64,000 nucleotides of DNA, taken from positions 434,001 to 498,000 of the forward strand of contig JADJTY010000012.1 of NCBI GenBank assembly GCA_016710935.1. The letters are read 5' to 3'. Positions 36,025 to 44,874 of the stretch are shown here, piece after piece; the stretch's first letter is position 1, and the number at the start of each line of letters is the position of its first letter. The position numbers and the translations under genes were made by a program. Under the pieces are notes generated by a model, which was given only the letters and a program-made list of their open reading frames with translations, had not been told where the DNA came from and ran no database searches. This stretch comes from Chitinophagaceae bacterium. Lineage in GTDB: Bacteria > Bacteroidota > Bacteroidia > Chitinophagales > Chitinophagaceae.

Positions 36025-38856
36025 TTAAATCACCACATTGATCATCTTATTCTTAACAAAGATGATCTTCTTCGGCGCTTTGCCTTCCAGCCACTTTTGA
36101 ACGATCTCGTTTTGAAGCACCAGTTGTTCTACTGCTGGTTGTTCTAAATCTAAGGCCAGTTCAATATTGGTACGCAGTTTACCATTGATGGAAACGGGGT
36201 ATTCCTTGGTGCTCTCCACCAGCAAAGCCGGGTTAAATTTTGGATACGTAGCATCCAAAACCGAACCCTCGTTATCCAACTGGCTCCACAACTCTGCTGC
36301 AATATGCGGTGCATAAGGTGTAAGTAAGATGAGCAGTTTTTCAAGCACTTCTTTTTTGTGGCATTTTATATCTGCCAGTTCATTTACGCAGATCATGAAT
36401 GTGCTTACGGCTGTATTAAAACTGAAACGCTCGGTATCTTCTTCTATTTTTTTAATGGTTCGATGTAGAACTTTTAATTCTGCATCGGTTGCTTTTTCAT
36501 CGTTCCAAACTTTTCCTTTCAGATCATCATTGAACAACCTCCACAGCTTCCTTAAAAAACGATGCACCCCTTCAATACCCTTGGTATCCCAGGGTTTGCT
36601 GGCTTCTACCGGGCCGAGGAACATTTCATACATGCGGAAGGTATCGGCACCGTATTGTACACATAACTCAGTTGGATCAACTGTATTGTATTTTGATTTA
36701 GACATTTTTTCAGTTTCTACTCCGCAGATAAATTTCATTTCATTTGAAGTCCCAATACTACATGAAAGAGAAAATGTTCCATCTTCAAAAATAAATTCAG
36801 CATCAGCAAATTCCGGTTTCCATTTTTTGAATGCCTCAATATCCAATTCAACTCCATTAACAATATTTACATCAACATGCAATGGCTGAACTTCGTATTC
36901 TGTCTTTTTTCCGTGTGATACAAATTGGTTTGTTCCGGCTATTCTATATACAAACCTGCTACTTCCCTGTATCATCCCCTGATTCAATAATTTCTTAAAC
37001 GGCTCATCATAACCGATCAATCCTAAATCAAATAAAACTTTGGTCCACATCCGGCTGTACAATAAATGCCCAACGGCATGTTCGGTACCGCCAATGTACA
37101 GGTCAACCTGGTTCCAGTAATCACTGGCTTTGCGGTCGCAAAAAGTTTCGCTGTTGTTGGGATCCATGTAGCGGAGGAAATACCAGCTGCTGCCGGCATA
37201 ACCGGGCATGGTGCTGGTTTCACGTAGCCCCGTTGGCGTGTTTACCCACTCTTTTATATTCGCCAGCGGCCCCTCACCTTCCGGCCCGGGGCCATAAGTA
37301 TCTACATGCGGTAATTCTAATGGCAGTTCTTCGGCATCCAAAGGAATGGCAACACCATCCGTCCAGATGATGGGGAAAGGTTCGCCCCAATATCTTTGTC
37401 GGCTGAATCCGGCATCACGCATGCGGTAATTCACTTTGCGTTTTCCTATACCCAGCTCTTCAATTTTATTTACAGCTACGCCAATGGCATCTTTCATCAA
37501 CAAACCATTTAAAAAACCTGAGTTTTCTAAAGTTGCGTCTTTGGTAGCATTTGCTTCTTCGCCATTAAAATGACTACCGACAATATTAGTGATGGGAATA
37601 TTAAAATGTTTTGCAAAAGCAAAATCACGCTGGTCGCCGCAGGGAACAGCCATAATAGCTCCGGTTCCATATCCTGCCAATACATATTCAGCGATCCAGA
37701 TAGGAATTTCCCTGCCATCAAAAGGATTAATGGCGTAAGCACCCGTAAAGCAACCGGTAATGGTTTTTGCTTCGGCCAGGCGTTCCCTTTCGCTGCGGCT
37801 TTTTACATAATGGAGGTATTCATCAATGGCAGTTTTTTGCTCTGCAGAAGTGATTACAGATACCAATTCATGCTCCGGTGCAACCACCATAAAGTCAACA
37901 CCAAAAATTGTATCTGGCCTTGTTGTATAAACCCTGAGATGTGAGTGGTGAGTGGTGAGTGGTGAGTTGCGGTCAGCAGAGTCTACACTCACGCCTGACG
38001 ATTCACGATTCACGATTTCAAACTCCATTTCTGCTCCTTCACTCTTCCCAATCCAGTTGCGCTGCATTTCCTTCATGCTATCGCTGAAGTCAACGGTTTC
38101 AAGTCCATCCAGTAAACGATCGGCATAATCAGTTATCCTTAAATACCACTGGCGCATTTTCTTTTTTTCTACCGGGTGGCCGCCACGTTCGCTTACACCA
38201 TTCACTACTTCATCATTTGCCAATACGGTTCCCAATGCTTCGCACCAGTTCACTTCGCCGTATTTGCTAAAGGCAAGGCGGCGTTTCATCAACATATCTT
38301 CCTGTTCGTTTTTGGTAAACGCATTCCATTGCTCCGGCGTAAAATGTTTGTTTCCCTTTGACTCGTATTTCTTTATAAGGTCGGTAATGGGTCTTGCTTT
38401 TTTTTGTGTGTTGCAGAAATAGCTGTTGAACAGTTGCAGAAAAATCCACTGCGTCCATTTGTAATATTGCGGATCACTGGTGCGAACCTCCCGGTCCCAA
38501 TCATAACAAAAACCGATCTTATCAAGCTGTGCTTTAAAAGTGGTAATATTTTTTTCGGTGGTGGTTGCCGGGTGCTGGCCTGTTTCCAAAGCATACTGCT
38601 CGGCCGGTAAACCAAAACTATCAAAACCCATCGGGTGCAAAACATTAAAGCCTTTCAATCTTTTGTAGCGGCTGTAAATATCGCTGGCTATATATCCCAG
38701 TGGATGCCCCACATGTAAACCTGCCCCACTTGGGTAGGGAAACATGTCCAGTACATAATACTTTGGCTTTGCAGATTCGTTTGAAACCGCATACACTTTA
38801 TCTTCTTTCCACTTCTGCTGCCAATTCGCTTCAATTTTTCTAAAATCGTATTCCAT
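36025..38856 (-). CDS. leuS: Leucyl-tRNA synthetase
   Basis: LeuRS charges tRNA-Leu. Length is 943 residues. The HIGH motif is GLHVGHPLGY and KMSKS is EKMSKSKYNTV. The connective editing domain contains TTRPDTIFG. An insertion before KMSKS (about residues 640-715) is typical of Bacteroidota LeuRS. A second insertion, NSPLTTHHSHLRVY and the 20 residues before it, sits just ahead of TTRPDT. It is encoded by a heptamer repeat at 37941-38018 and is atypical. No frame break results. Confidence 0.97.
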   Translation of the reverse strand: MEYDFRKIEANWQQKWKEDKVYAVSNESAKPKYYVLDMFPYPSGAGLHVGHPLGYIASDIYSRYKRLKGFNVLHPMGFDSFGLPAEQYALETGQHPATTTEKNITTFKAQLDKIGFCYDWDREVRTSDPQYYKWTQWIFLQLFNSYFCNTQKKARPITDLIKKYESKGNKHFTPEQWNAFTKNEQEDMLMKRRLAFSKYGEVNWCEALGTVLANDEVVNGVSERGGHPVEKKKMRQWYLRITDYADRLLDGLETVDFSDSMKEMQRNWIGKSEGAEMEFEIVNRESSGVSVDSADRNSPLTTHHSHLRVYTTRPDTIFGVDFMVVAPEHELVSVITSAEQKTAIDEYLHYVKSRSERERLAEAKTITGCFTGAYAINPFDGREIPIWIAEYVLAGYGTGAIMAVPCGDQRDFAFAKHFNIPITNIVGSHFNGEEANATKDATLENSGFLNGLLMKDAIGVAVNKIEELGIGKRKVNYRMRDAGFSRQRYWGEPFPIIWTDGVAIPLDAEELPLELPHVDTYGPGPEGEGPLANIKEWVNTPTGLRETSTMPGYAGSSWYFLRYMDPNNSETFCDRKASDYWNQVDLYIGGTEHAVGHLLYSRMWTKVLFDLGLIGYDEPFKKLLNQGMIQGSSRFVYRIAGTNQFVSHGKKTEYEVQPLHVDVNIVNGVELDIEAFKKWKPEFADAEFIFEDGTFSLSCSIGTSNEMKFICGVETEKMSKSKYNTVDPTELCVQYGADTFRMYEMFLGPVEASKPWDTKGIEGVHRFLRKLWRLFNDDLKGKVWNDEKATDAELKVLHRTIKKIEEDTERFSFNTAVSTFMICVNELADIKCHKKEVLEKLLILLTPYAPHIAAELWSQLDNEGSVLDATYPKFNPALLVESTKEYPVSINGKLRTNIELALDLEQPAVEQLVLQNEIVQKWLEGKAPKKIIFVKNKMINVVI
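37941..38018. repeat. Heptamer repeat inside leuS
   Basis: Three GTGAGTG and one GTGAGTT run from 37941 to 37968. ACGATTC twice and ACGATTT once run from 37998 to 38018; their complement is GTGAATC-like. Both arms are therefore GTGANNN units in opposite orientation. They lie in coding sequence for the editing domain. Confidence 0.75.
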
Positions 38857-39032
38857 TTTTTATCTGATGTTTTATTGCTGTCCTTTTAAAATTTACCCGC
38901 TCTCCTAAATATTTGTGAAAGAAAAGTTATTTCACCCTCAATCACCAATCATCATATACATTTATAAAAATAAATCGGGCAGGCAATCGTTTTCGGGGAG
39001 AGCAAAAATACGGCAAAGCAGGTAAAATCCTT

Positions 39033-39040
39033 TATTTTTG
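39033..39040 (+). promoter_or_regulatory. -7 promoter box for the ftsX operon
   Basis: TATTTTTG matches TAnnTTTG exactly and predicts a transcript start near 39044, giving a leader of about 90 bases before ATG 39135. Confidence 0.6.
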
Positions 39041-39052
39041 CCCCACTTGTAA

Positions 39053-39115
39053 GAACACCCCATTCAGCGTGTTCATTACTTTCTATAAAATTAAAAAAGA
39101 ACACGCCCAGGCGTG
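39053..39115 (+). promoter_or_regulatory. Leader with competing hairpins upstream of ftsX
   Basis: GAACAC (39053-39058), GCGTGTTC (39067-39074), GAACACGC (39099-39106) and GGCGTG (39110-39115) can pair in alternative ways: 1 with 2, 2 with 3 over eight bases, or 3 with 4. Mutually exclusive stems of this sort occur in attenuators. No T-run is present. Confidence 0.35.
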
Positions 39116-39134
39116 CACCTACAAAAAAATAAAT

Positions 39135-40013
39135 ATGGCTCAATTTGGAAAAGCAAGCAGTAAAAGAGGTAAACCAACTTATGCATACGCTATTATAGGT
39201 GTGTCGCTGGTTTTATTTTTATTTGGCATTGTTGGCTGGTTCTTTTTAAATCTTCGCAAAACCGGCGATTTTGCAAAAGAGAACATACAGGTACACGCCT
39301 GGCTTAATCCCAATGTACAAAAGAAGAAAATTGACAGCCTGCAGAATTATTTAAAGTCTATTCCCTACGCCAAAGACGTGCAATATGTGACCAGGGAAAT
39401 GGCAATAGAACAATGGAATAAAGACAAGGATAGTTCCTGGAAAAAATTCCTGGATGAAAACCCCTTACCGGAAAGCGTTGACTTTTATATTAAAGCCAAT
39501 TACGTTCAAAAAGACAGCCTGGATAATCTTTCCAATGATCTGCTGACAAGGTTTCCGGGTGTTATCAATGATTTTCAGTTTCCAACAGAAACCATAGCCC
39601 AGATCAGCAAATTTGTAAAAACAGCTGCATACCTGTTCTTGATTTTTGCGGTGTTATTAACCATTTTAGTGGTATTTTCTATTGATAACACCATTCGGCT
39701 GGCTATGTACAGTAACAGGTTCCTGATCAAAACCATGCAAATGGTTGGTGCCACCCGGGGCTTTATTGCCCGGCCCATCAATATCAGGGCTATTATAAAT
39801 GGTTTAATTGCATCCGGAGTTGCTATTGTTGCGCTTTGGCTTACCATTTTACTCATAGAAACTTTTGAGCCAAAATTCAGAGTGTTGCACGACAATACCA
39901 GTATGATCCTGTTGTTTTTGGTGATTATTCTTTTGGGCATCAGTATCACCCTGGTAAGCACCCACCGCTCGGTAATTAAATACCTGCGCATGAAATTGGA
40001 CGATTTATATTAA
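39135..40013 (+). CDS. ftsX: Cell division protein FtsX
   Basis: FtsX is the membrane half of the FtsEX complex that controls cell-wall hydrolysis during division. The 292-residue protein has an N-terminal helix (YAIIGVSLVLFLFGIVGWFFL), a periplasmic domain (about 60-165) and three C-terminal helices. The loop MQMVGATRGFIARPINIRAI is the coupling motif. ftsE is not adjacent. The ATG at 39135 is chosen; a GTG-started extension from 39069 would be mostly leader. DUF3098 and uppP follow in the same operon. Confidence 0.93.
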   Translation: MAQFGKASSKRGKPTYAYAIIGVSLVLFLFGIVGWFFLNLRKTGDFAKENIQVHAWLNPNVQKKKIDSLQNYLKSIPYAKDVQYVTREMAIEQWNKDKDSSWKKFLDENPLPESVDFYIKANYVQKDSLDNLSNDLLTRFPGVINDFQFPTETIAQISKFVKTAAYLFLIFAVLLTILVVFSIDNTIRLAMYSNRFLIKTMQMVGATRGFIARPINIRAIINGLIASGVAIVALWLTILLIETFEPKFRVLHDNTSMILLFLVIILLGISITLVSTHRSVIKYLRMKLDDLY

Positions 40014-40036
40014 TTTGCGGTTTCAAATAAATTACA

Positions 40037-40300
40037 ATGAGCGAACAAACAAAAAAAACTGCCACTCCTGCCACTTCAAACCAGTTGTTTGATAAAGGAA
40101 ATTACATGTGGATGCTGATTGGCCTTGGCGTACTGGCACTGGGCTTCTTTTTAATGGCGGGGGGCAAAAGCAGCAACCCTAATGTTTTTAATGCAGATGA
40201 AGTGTACAGCACTACAAGAATAACCATTGCCCCGATGCTTATCATTGCAGGTTTCATTATTGAGATCTTTGCAATTATGAAGAAATCGAAGAGCAATTAA
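40037..40300 (+). CDS. DUF3098 small membrane protein
   Basis: This 87-residue protein has two membrane helices: MWMLIGLGVLALGFFLMAGG and TIAPMLIIAGFIIEIFAIM. It matches the DUF3098 family of Bacteroidota by its segment NPNVFNADEVYSTTRI. Its function is unknown. It lies 23 bases after ftsX and 71 before uppP, a conserved order in the phylum as far as I recall, which suggests a role in envelope growth. Confidence 0.85.
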   Translation: MSEQTKKTATPATSNQLFDKGNYMWMLIGLGVLALGFFLMAGGKSSNPNVFNADEVYSTTRITIAPMLIIAGFIIEIFAIMKKSKSN

Positions 40301-40371
40301 TATTATTGATTATAAATTATTAATTAATAGCGGAGATGAATTCTTCGCTTTTTTCTTTTAAAGTAAATTAA

Positions 40372-41166
40372 ATGAATACAGTACAAAGCATCATCATAGC
40401 TATTGTGGAAGGGTTAACGGAGTTTATACCTGTCTCCTCCACAGGGCACATGATCATCACCGAGAAAATACTAAACATTCCGGAAGATGATTTCAGCAAA
40501 GTGTTTACGGTAGCTATTCAATTGGGTGCTATTTTAGCGGTTGTTGTTTTATACTGGAAGAAATTTTTCAACTTTAAAAACTGGCAGTTTTATGCAAAAA
40601 TTGCTGTGGGTGTTGTACCTGCCCTGTTGTTGGGTTTTTTGCTTTCAGATAAGATAGATGCGCTGCTTGAAAGCTCCACAACGGTTGCCATTTCTCTTTT
40701 AGTGGGTGGCATCATCTTATTATTTGTAGATAATCTTTTTAAAAATCCTACCATTGATAAAGAAGAAGATGTTTCTTTTTTTAATGCCATTATGATCGGC
40801 ATCTGGCAATGCATTGCCATGATACCGGGTGTAAGCCGCAGTGCAGCATCCATCATTGGTGGTATGCAGCAAAAATTAACCCGCAATGCGGCTGCAGAAT
40901 TCTCTTTCTTCCTGGCTGTACCTACCATGCTGGCGGCAACCGGGTATAAATTATTAAAGTACTACCAGGATTATGAGGGCTTTACATCCAACGAAATAAA
41001 ACAACTGGCCATTGGGAATGTGGTGGCTTTTGTTGTTGCCTTGCTTGCCATTAAATTTTTTATCGGCTTTTTAAAAAAGCATGGATTTAAGATATGGGGT
41101 TATTACAGAATAGTTGTTGGTATTGCTTTACTTATCTTGATTTACACAGGCTACATCAAATCTTAA
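40372..41166 (+). CDS. uppP: Undecaprenyl-diphosphatase
   Basis: UppP (BacA) removes a phosphate from undecaprenyl diphosphate to recycle the cell-wall lipid carrier and can give bacitracin resistance. The 264-residue polytopic protein has both active-site motifs: VEGLTEFIPVSSTGHMII with the Glu-rich and Ser/His residues, and PGVSRSAASIIGGM with the catalytic Arg. The order ftsX-DUF3098-uppP ties lipid-carrier recycling to division genes. Confidence 0.97.
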   Translation: MNTVQSIIIAIVEGLTEFIPVSSTGHMIITEKILNIPEDDFSKVFTVAIQLGAILAVVVLYWKKFFNFKNWQFYAKIAVGVVPALLLGFLLSDKIDALLESSTTVAISLLVGGIILLFVDNLFKNPTIDKEEDVSFFNAIMIGIWQCIAMIPGVSRSAASIIGGMQQKLTRNAAAEFSFFLAVPTMLAATGYKLLKYYQDYEGFTSNEIKQLAIGNVVAFVVALLAIKFFIGFLKKHGFKIWGYYRIVVGIALLILIYTGYIKS

Positions 41167-41234
41167 AATACCCACTGCAGGGTATTTCACAGGCAACCCT
41201 GTTTAGCTAACTATGCACTACTAAATCAACCAAC

Positions 41235-41651
41235 ATGATAAATCTTCAACGCTCCCTGCTTACATTAATTATTGTCATCAGCATCAGTGCCTGTAGCCAG
41301 AACTATGGTAAAGAATATAAACTCGATAAAATGCACAATGTGTATTATAAAGGCGTTGATGAAGCCCAGGCAAAAAAACTGGCAGCCTATTTAAAAGAAC
41401 AGGAATATTTCCAGGACAGTATCAATTCTACCGTGCAACTGGTTAAAGTTAAAGACACTTTTAACCTGAATTTTGTAGTGGATGAAACCAAAATAACGCC
41501 GGGTTACGATGAAAAGTTTTTACTGTTTGGCGCATTTATATCTGAAAGTGTTTTTAACAAGGCGCCCGTTACCATACAGCTCACCAACGATAAATTAGAG
41601 CCATTTAAAAATCTTGGATATGCAAAGCCACTATCAGGTGGCGAAAAATAG
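41235..41651 (+). CDS. Small lipoprotein of unknown function
   Basis: The 138-residue protein begins with a lipoprotein signal (LTLIIVISISACS) with the acylated Cys at residue 20. The rest is a strand-helix domain with HNVYYKGVDEAQAKKLAAYL, a pattern that recurs in unnamed Bacteroidota proteins. No known domain is assigned. It follows uppP by 68 bases and ends at a strong terminator. Confidence 0.7.
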   Translation: MINLQRSLLTLIIVISISACSQNYGKEYKLDKMHNVYYKGVDEAQAKKLAAYLKEQEYFQDSINSTVQLVKVKDTFNLNFVVDETKITPGYDEKFLLFGAFISESVFNKAPVTIQLTNDKLEPFKNLGYAKPLSGGEK

Positions 41652-41686
41652 AGCCAATACTAACTGCTGCTATAATCAGTCCAGGC

Positions 41687-41716
41687 CCCCCCGATCAAAT
41701 CGGGGGGTTGTTTTTT
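41687..41716 (+). terminator. Intrinsic terminator after the ftsX-uppP region
   Basis: CCCCCCGAT (41687-41695) and ATCGGGGGG (41699-41707) form a 9-base stem with a CAA loop, then TTGTTTTTT follows. Confidence 0.85.
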
Positions 41717-41767
41717 ATGTGTAATACAATCTTATTTACTACTTTCATCCCTGCTTAAATAAGAACC

Positions 41768-43054
41768 ATGCAAACTGCATCAAAAAAAATCATCAACGGA
41801 TGGGCCATGTACGACTGGGCCAATTCGGTTTACAACCTGGTAATTACCACCACATTTTTTCCGGCTTACTATGCTTTTGTTACCAGCACCGAAAAATTTC
41901 CGGATGGTATCTCCTTTTTAGGCAGGCAGTTTGTAAATACCGAACTTAAAGATTATGTGCTGGCTTTTGGATTTTTGGTTATTGCTTTACTCTCTCCCAT
42001 TTTATCTTCCATTGCCGATTATAAAGGAAACAAGAAAAATTTTATGCGCTTTTTCTGTTACCTGGGCGCAGTAAGCTGTGGCTTATTATATTTTTTCGAT
42101 GAGCATCATGTTACACTGGGGCTGCTGTGTTTTATGATAGCCGGTATTGGATTTTATGGCAGCCAGGTATTTTATAATTCTTACCTGCCAGAAATTGCTG
42201 CTGAAAAAGACAGGGACCGCATCAGTGCCCGTGGATATAGCTTTGGGTACATTGGCAGCGTGATCATGCAGATGATCGGCTTTGGCCTGGTACTGGCCAT
42301 GCCTGACAGTCAGCAGCCTTTAAAAATAACTTTTTTGCTGGTTGGCATCTGGTGGATTGCTTTTGCACAAATTACTTTTAACCGGTTACCGATAAGCCCC
42401 AAATCAGAAAGAAAATCAAAAAACCATGCACTGGTAAATGGATTTCACGAACTGAAGATTGTGTGGAACCAGATAAAAAAAATGCCGCAGCTGAAAAGAT
42501 TTTTAATGGCTTTCTTTTTTTACAGTATGGGTGTACAAACCGTAATGCTTGTTGCTATTGATTTTGGTATTAAAGAATTAAAATTAGCAAACAGTAAACT
42601 CATTATAACGGCAGTCATCATCCAGATAGTGGCCATAGCCGGCGCCATTGGTATGAGCCGCTTATCTACCCTGTACGGAAATATAAAAGTATTATCATTA
42701 ACCGTTTGCCTGTGGATAGGCGTTTGTATTGCCGGTTTTTTTATGCAAACAGAATTGCACTTTTATATTATCGCATCGCTGGTTGGTTTGGTAATGGGTG
42801 GCATACAATCATTAAGCCGTTCTACCTACAGCAAGCTGATGCCCGAAACAAAAGACACCGCTTCTTTTTTTAGTTTTTATGATGTTACTGAAAAATTTGC
42901 CATTGTAATTGGCCTGTTTAGCTTTGGATTTATTGAAGGGCTTACCAACAATATGCGCAATTCCATTTTAGCTTTGGTTGTATTTTTTGTATTGGGATTA
43001 GCTTTTTTAATTCTTACATACCGGGCACAAAGCAAATCAGCCCAAACTTTATAA
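41768..43054 (+). CDS. MFS transporter, UMF1/Atg22-like
   Basis: The 428-residue protein has twelve membrane helices. The start INGWAMYDWANSVYNLVITTTFFPAYY is the UMF1/Atg22-like signature (YDWANS). FFSFYDVTEKFA near the C-terminus is also typical. Yeast Atg22 exports amino acids from the vacuole; bacterial substrates are not known. The metallo-hydrolase at 43056 starts one base after its stop, so the pair is probably co-transcribed. Confidence 0.87.
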   Translation: MQTASKKIINGWAMYDWANSVYNLVITTTFFPAYYAFVTSTEKFPDGISFLGRQFVNTELKDYVLAFGFLVIALLSPILSSIADYKGNKKNFMRFFCYLGAVSCGLLYFFDEHHVTLGLLCFMIAGIGFYGSQVFYNSYLPEIAAEKDRDRISARGYSFGYIGSVIMQMIGFGLVLAMPDSQQPLKITFLLVGIWWIAFAQITFNRLPISPKSERKSKNHALVNGFHELKIVWNQIKKMPQLKRFLMAFFFYSMGVQTVMLVAIDFGIKELKLANSKLIITAVIIQIVAIAGAIGMSRLSTLYGNIKVLSLTVCLWIGVCIAGFFMQTELHFYIIASLVGLVMGGIQSLSRSTYSKLMPETKDTASFFSFYDVTEKFAIVIGLFSFGFIEGLTNNMRNSILALVVFFVLGLAFLILTYRAQSKSAQTL

Positions 43055-43055
43055 C

Positions 43056-43979
43056 ATGAAATTATATAGCATTAACACCGGTTATTTTAAATTAGATGGT
43101 GGTGCCATGTTTGGCGTAGTACCAAAAAGCATCTGGAACAAACTGAACCCTGCCGATGAAAACAACATGTGCAGCTGGGCATTGCGCTGTTTACTGGTTG
43201 AAGATGAAGACAGATTAATTTTGATAGACAACGGCATGGGCGATAAACAGGATGAGAAATTCTTTGGGCATTATTATTTGCATGGCGATGATACACTGGT
43301 TAAATCACTGGCCCAACATGGTTTTACAAGGGATGATATTACTGATGTTTTTTTAACGCACCTGCATTTTGATCATTGCGGCGGAAGTATTGTGAGAGAA
43401 AATGACCTGCCTACCGGACAGGCAGGTAAACTGGTACCTGCATTTAAGAATGCTACCTACTGGAGTAACAGTGCACATTGGCAATGGGCCACAGAACCCA
43501 ATGCAAGAGAAAAGGCAAGTTTTTTAAAAGAGAATATTTTACCGATTGAAGAAAGTGGTCAATTAAAACTTGTACAGCTTTACGGGTTTGATAAACCCGA
43601 TTCAGAGCCCGGCTGGCACACCATTATTGGCCAGGAAGAAAAATTACAATCTGTTTCGTTTAAAAAAAATATAGATGTAATATATGTAGATGGCCATACA
43701 AATTCCATGATGCTGCCTAAAATAAATTACAACGGTAAAACGATTGTCTTTATGGCCGATCTGTTGCCATCTGCCGCACACATTCCGCTGCCTTATGTGA
43801 TGGCGTATGATATGTTTCCGCTTACTACCTTAAATGAAAAGAAATTATTTTTGACTGAGGCAGAACAAAATAATTATGTTTTATTTTTTGAGCACGATCC
43901 TTTGATCGAATGCTGCACACTGCAAATGACAGAAAAAGGAATCAGGGTTAAAGAAACTTTTAAGCTGAGTGATCTGTAG
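43056..43979 (+). CDS. MBL-fold metallo-hydrolase
   Basis: This 307-residue protein has the zinc motif THLHFDHCGG near residue 107, later VDGHTNSMM and FMADLLP, and FEHDPL near the end. All belong to the metallo-beta-lactamase fold, closest to AHL-lactonase or similar cytoplasmic hydrolases. Between HLHFDHCGG and VPAFKNATYW lies a short insertion, DLPTGQAGKL, encoded by a palindrome at 43405-43427. The stop codon TAG is shared with the end of a MITE-like element. The natural substrate is unknown. Confidence 0.87.
   Translation: MKLYSINTGYFKLDGGAMFGVVPKSIWNKLNPADENNMCSWALRCLLVEDEDRLILIDNGMGDKQDEKFFGHYYLHGDDTLVKSLAQHGFTRDDITDVFLTHLHFDHCGGSIVRENDLPTGQAGKLVPAFKNATYWSNSAHWQWATEPNAREKASFLKENILPIEESGQLKLVQLYGFDKPDSEPGWHTIIGQEEKLQSVSFKKNIDVIYVDGHTNSMMLPKINYNGKTIVFMADLLPSAAHIPLPYVMAYDMFPLTTLNEKKLFLTEAEQNNYVLFFEHDPLIECCTLQMTEKGIRVKETFKLSDL
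43405..43427. repeat. Palindrome inserted in the metallo-hydrolase gene
   Basis: ACCTGCCT and AGGCAGGT pair perfectly around ACCGGAC. A related motif, ACCTGCAAACCGGCAGGCA, lies at 56177-56195 in non-coding DNA. Confidence 0.6.
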
Positions 43980-44076
43980 TTGCCAGGCCACTACGAATAC
44001 TTCATAGATTTAAGCACTGTTCATTTCATTGAGATCACGGGGTCTAAAAACGCTTATCGTAGCCAAACAACTACTA
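43976..44076. mobile_element. MITE-like element 1
   Basis: GTAGTTG (43976-43982) and CAACTAC (44068-44074) are terminal inverted repeats, with GGC and CTACGA matching further in. The left end is similar over about 40 bases to the element at 59992. It fills the gap between two convergent genes, and its ends supply both TAG stop codons. It encodes nothing and has no clear target duplication. Confidence 0.5.
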
Positions 44077-44874
44077 TCTTGTACTAATCAAGGAAGTTAA
44101 CGGGTGCCGCAAATTTTTATAACTCATCATATCTACCTTAATGCTTCCTACAGCAATCGGACTCTCTGCTCTTAGCAACAAATGATTGGGATCATCGCTC
44201 AGCCAGGCCGTCATGTTTTCTCCGCCTTCAAAAATGGTTCCTTTAATTAACAGTGGCCTTATTTTAATGGCTTTAAATTTTCCGTAGCGGGTTTTTATGG
44301 TCTCTTTGCCCATGTACCGTATGTACATGTGAAATACTTCATCATCCAGGAACATATCAAAAAGTATTTTATCATTCAGTTTGTACTTATCAAAATTGAT
44401 GTTACGGGCATAATAGACCATACTCACTACGTCCTGTATACAATCTGTAACTTTAAAAACACCGTTGCTACTCACAGCCGTATTGGCTTCATGATTAAAG
44501 GTTACGTTGTTGTAATTTTTATAGCCGCCTTCATCAACATTGCGTACGAATTTATAAGGCAGCAGGTCGGTAGTATCAATATAACTTTCGTACCTGTCCC
44601 GCACCTTAAAAAATCCATCAAAGAACGAATAGGTAGAACCGGTACCAACCAGGTGATAAACGGGCTTGCCGTTATACCGCTCCAGCGCAGCCGTAAAAGT
44701 GGCTTCGCCGGCACCTACATACATACCCAGGGTGCTGTAAAATACTTTCATCTTAACCTCTTCATCAGCTCTGAAAGCAGTGTTTCTGATACTGCAGGAA
44801 TTGTTATTTTTTGCTGTAAAACTTAATCCACAAAGGGCAATAATTAAAAAAGCCGGTTTAATGTAGAGGATCAT
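44074..44874 (-). CDS. DUF3108 domain protein
   Basis: The 266-residue protein has a signal peptide (LYIKPAFLIIALCGLSFTA) and a DUF3108 domain starting FRADEEVKMKVFYSTLGMYVGAGEA-like residues (FYSTLGMYVGAG). It ends with TAWLSDDPNHLLLRAESPIAVGSIKVDM, a typical DUF3108 terminus. It is predicted to be a periplasmic beta-rich protein; function is unknown. Its start overlaps the end of the flippase-like gene by 17 bases, so it is the second gene of an operon with it. Confidence 0.85.
   Translation of the reverse strand: MILYIKPAFLIIALCGLSFTAKNNNSCSIRNTAFRADEEVKMKVFYSTLGMYVGAGEATFTAALERYNGKPVYHLVGTGSTYSFFDGFFKVRDRYESYIDTTDLLPYKFVRNVDEGGYKNYNNVTFNHEANTAVSSNGVFKVTDCIQDVVSMVYYARNINFDKYKLNDKILFDMFLDDEVFHMYIRYMGKETIKTRYGKFKAIKIRPLLIKGTIFEGGENMTAWLSDDPNHLLLRAESPIAVGSIKVDMMSYKNLRHPLTSLISTR

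Noticed and set aside
36700..37000. Extra domain before KMSKS in LeuRS
   Set aside because: A known feature of Bacteroidota LeuRS; only the separate heptamer-encoded insert is unusual.
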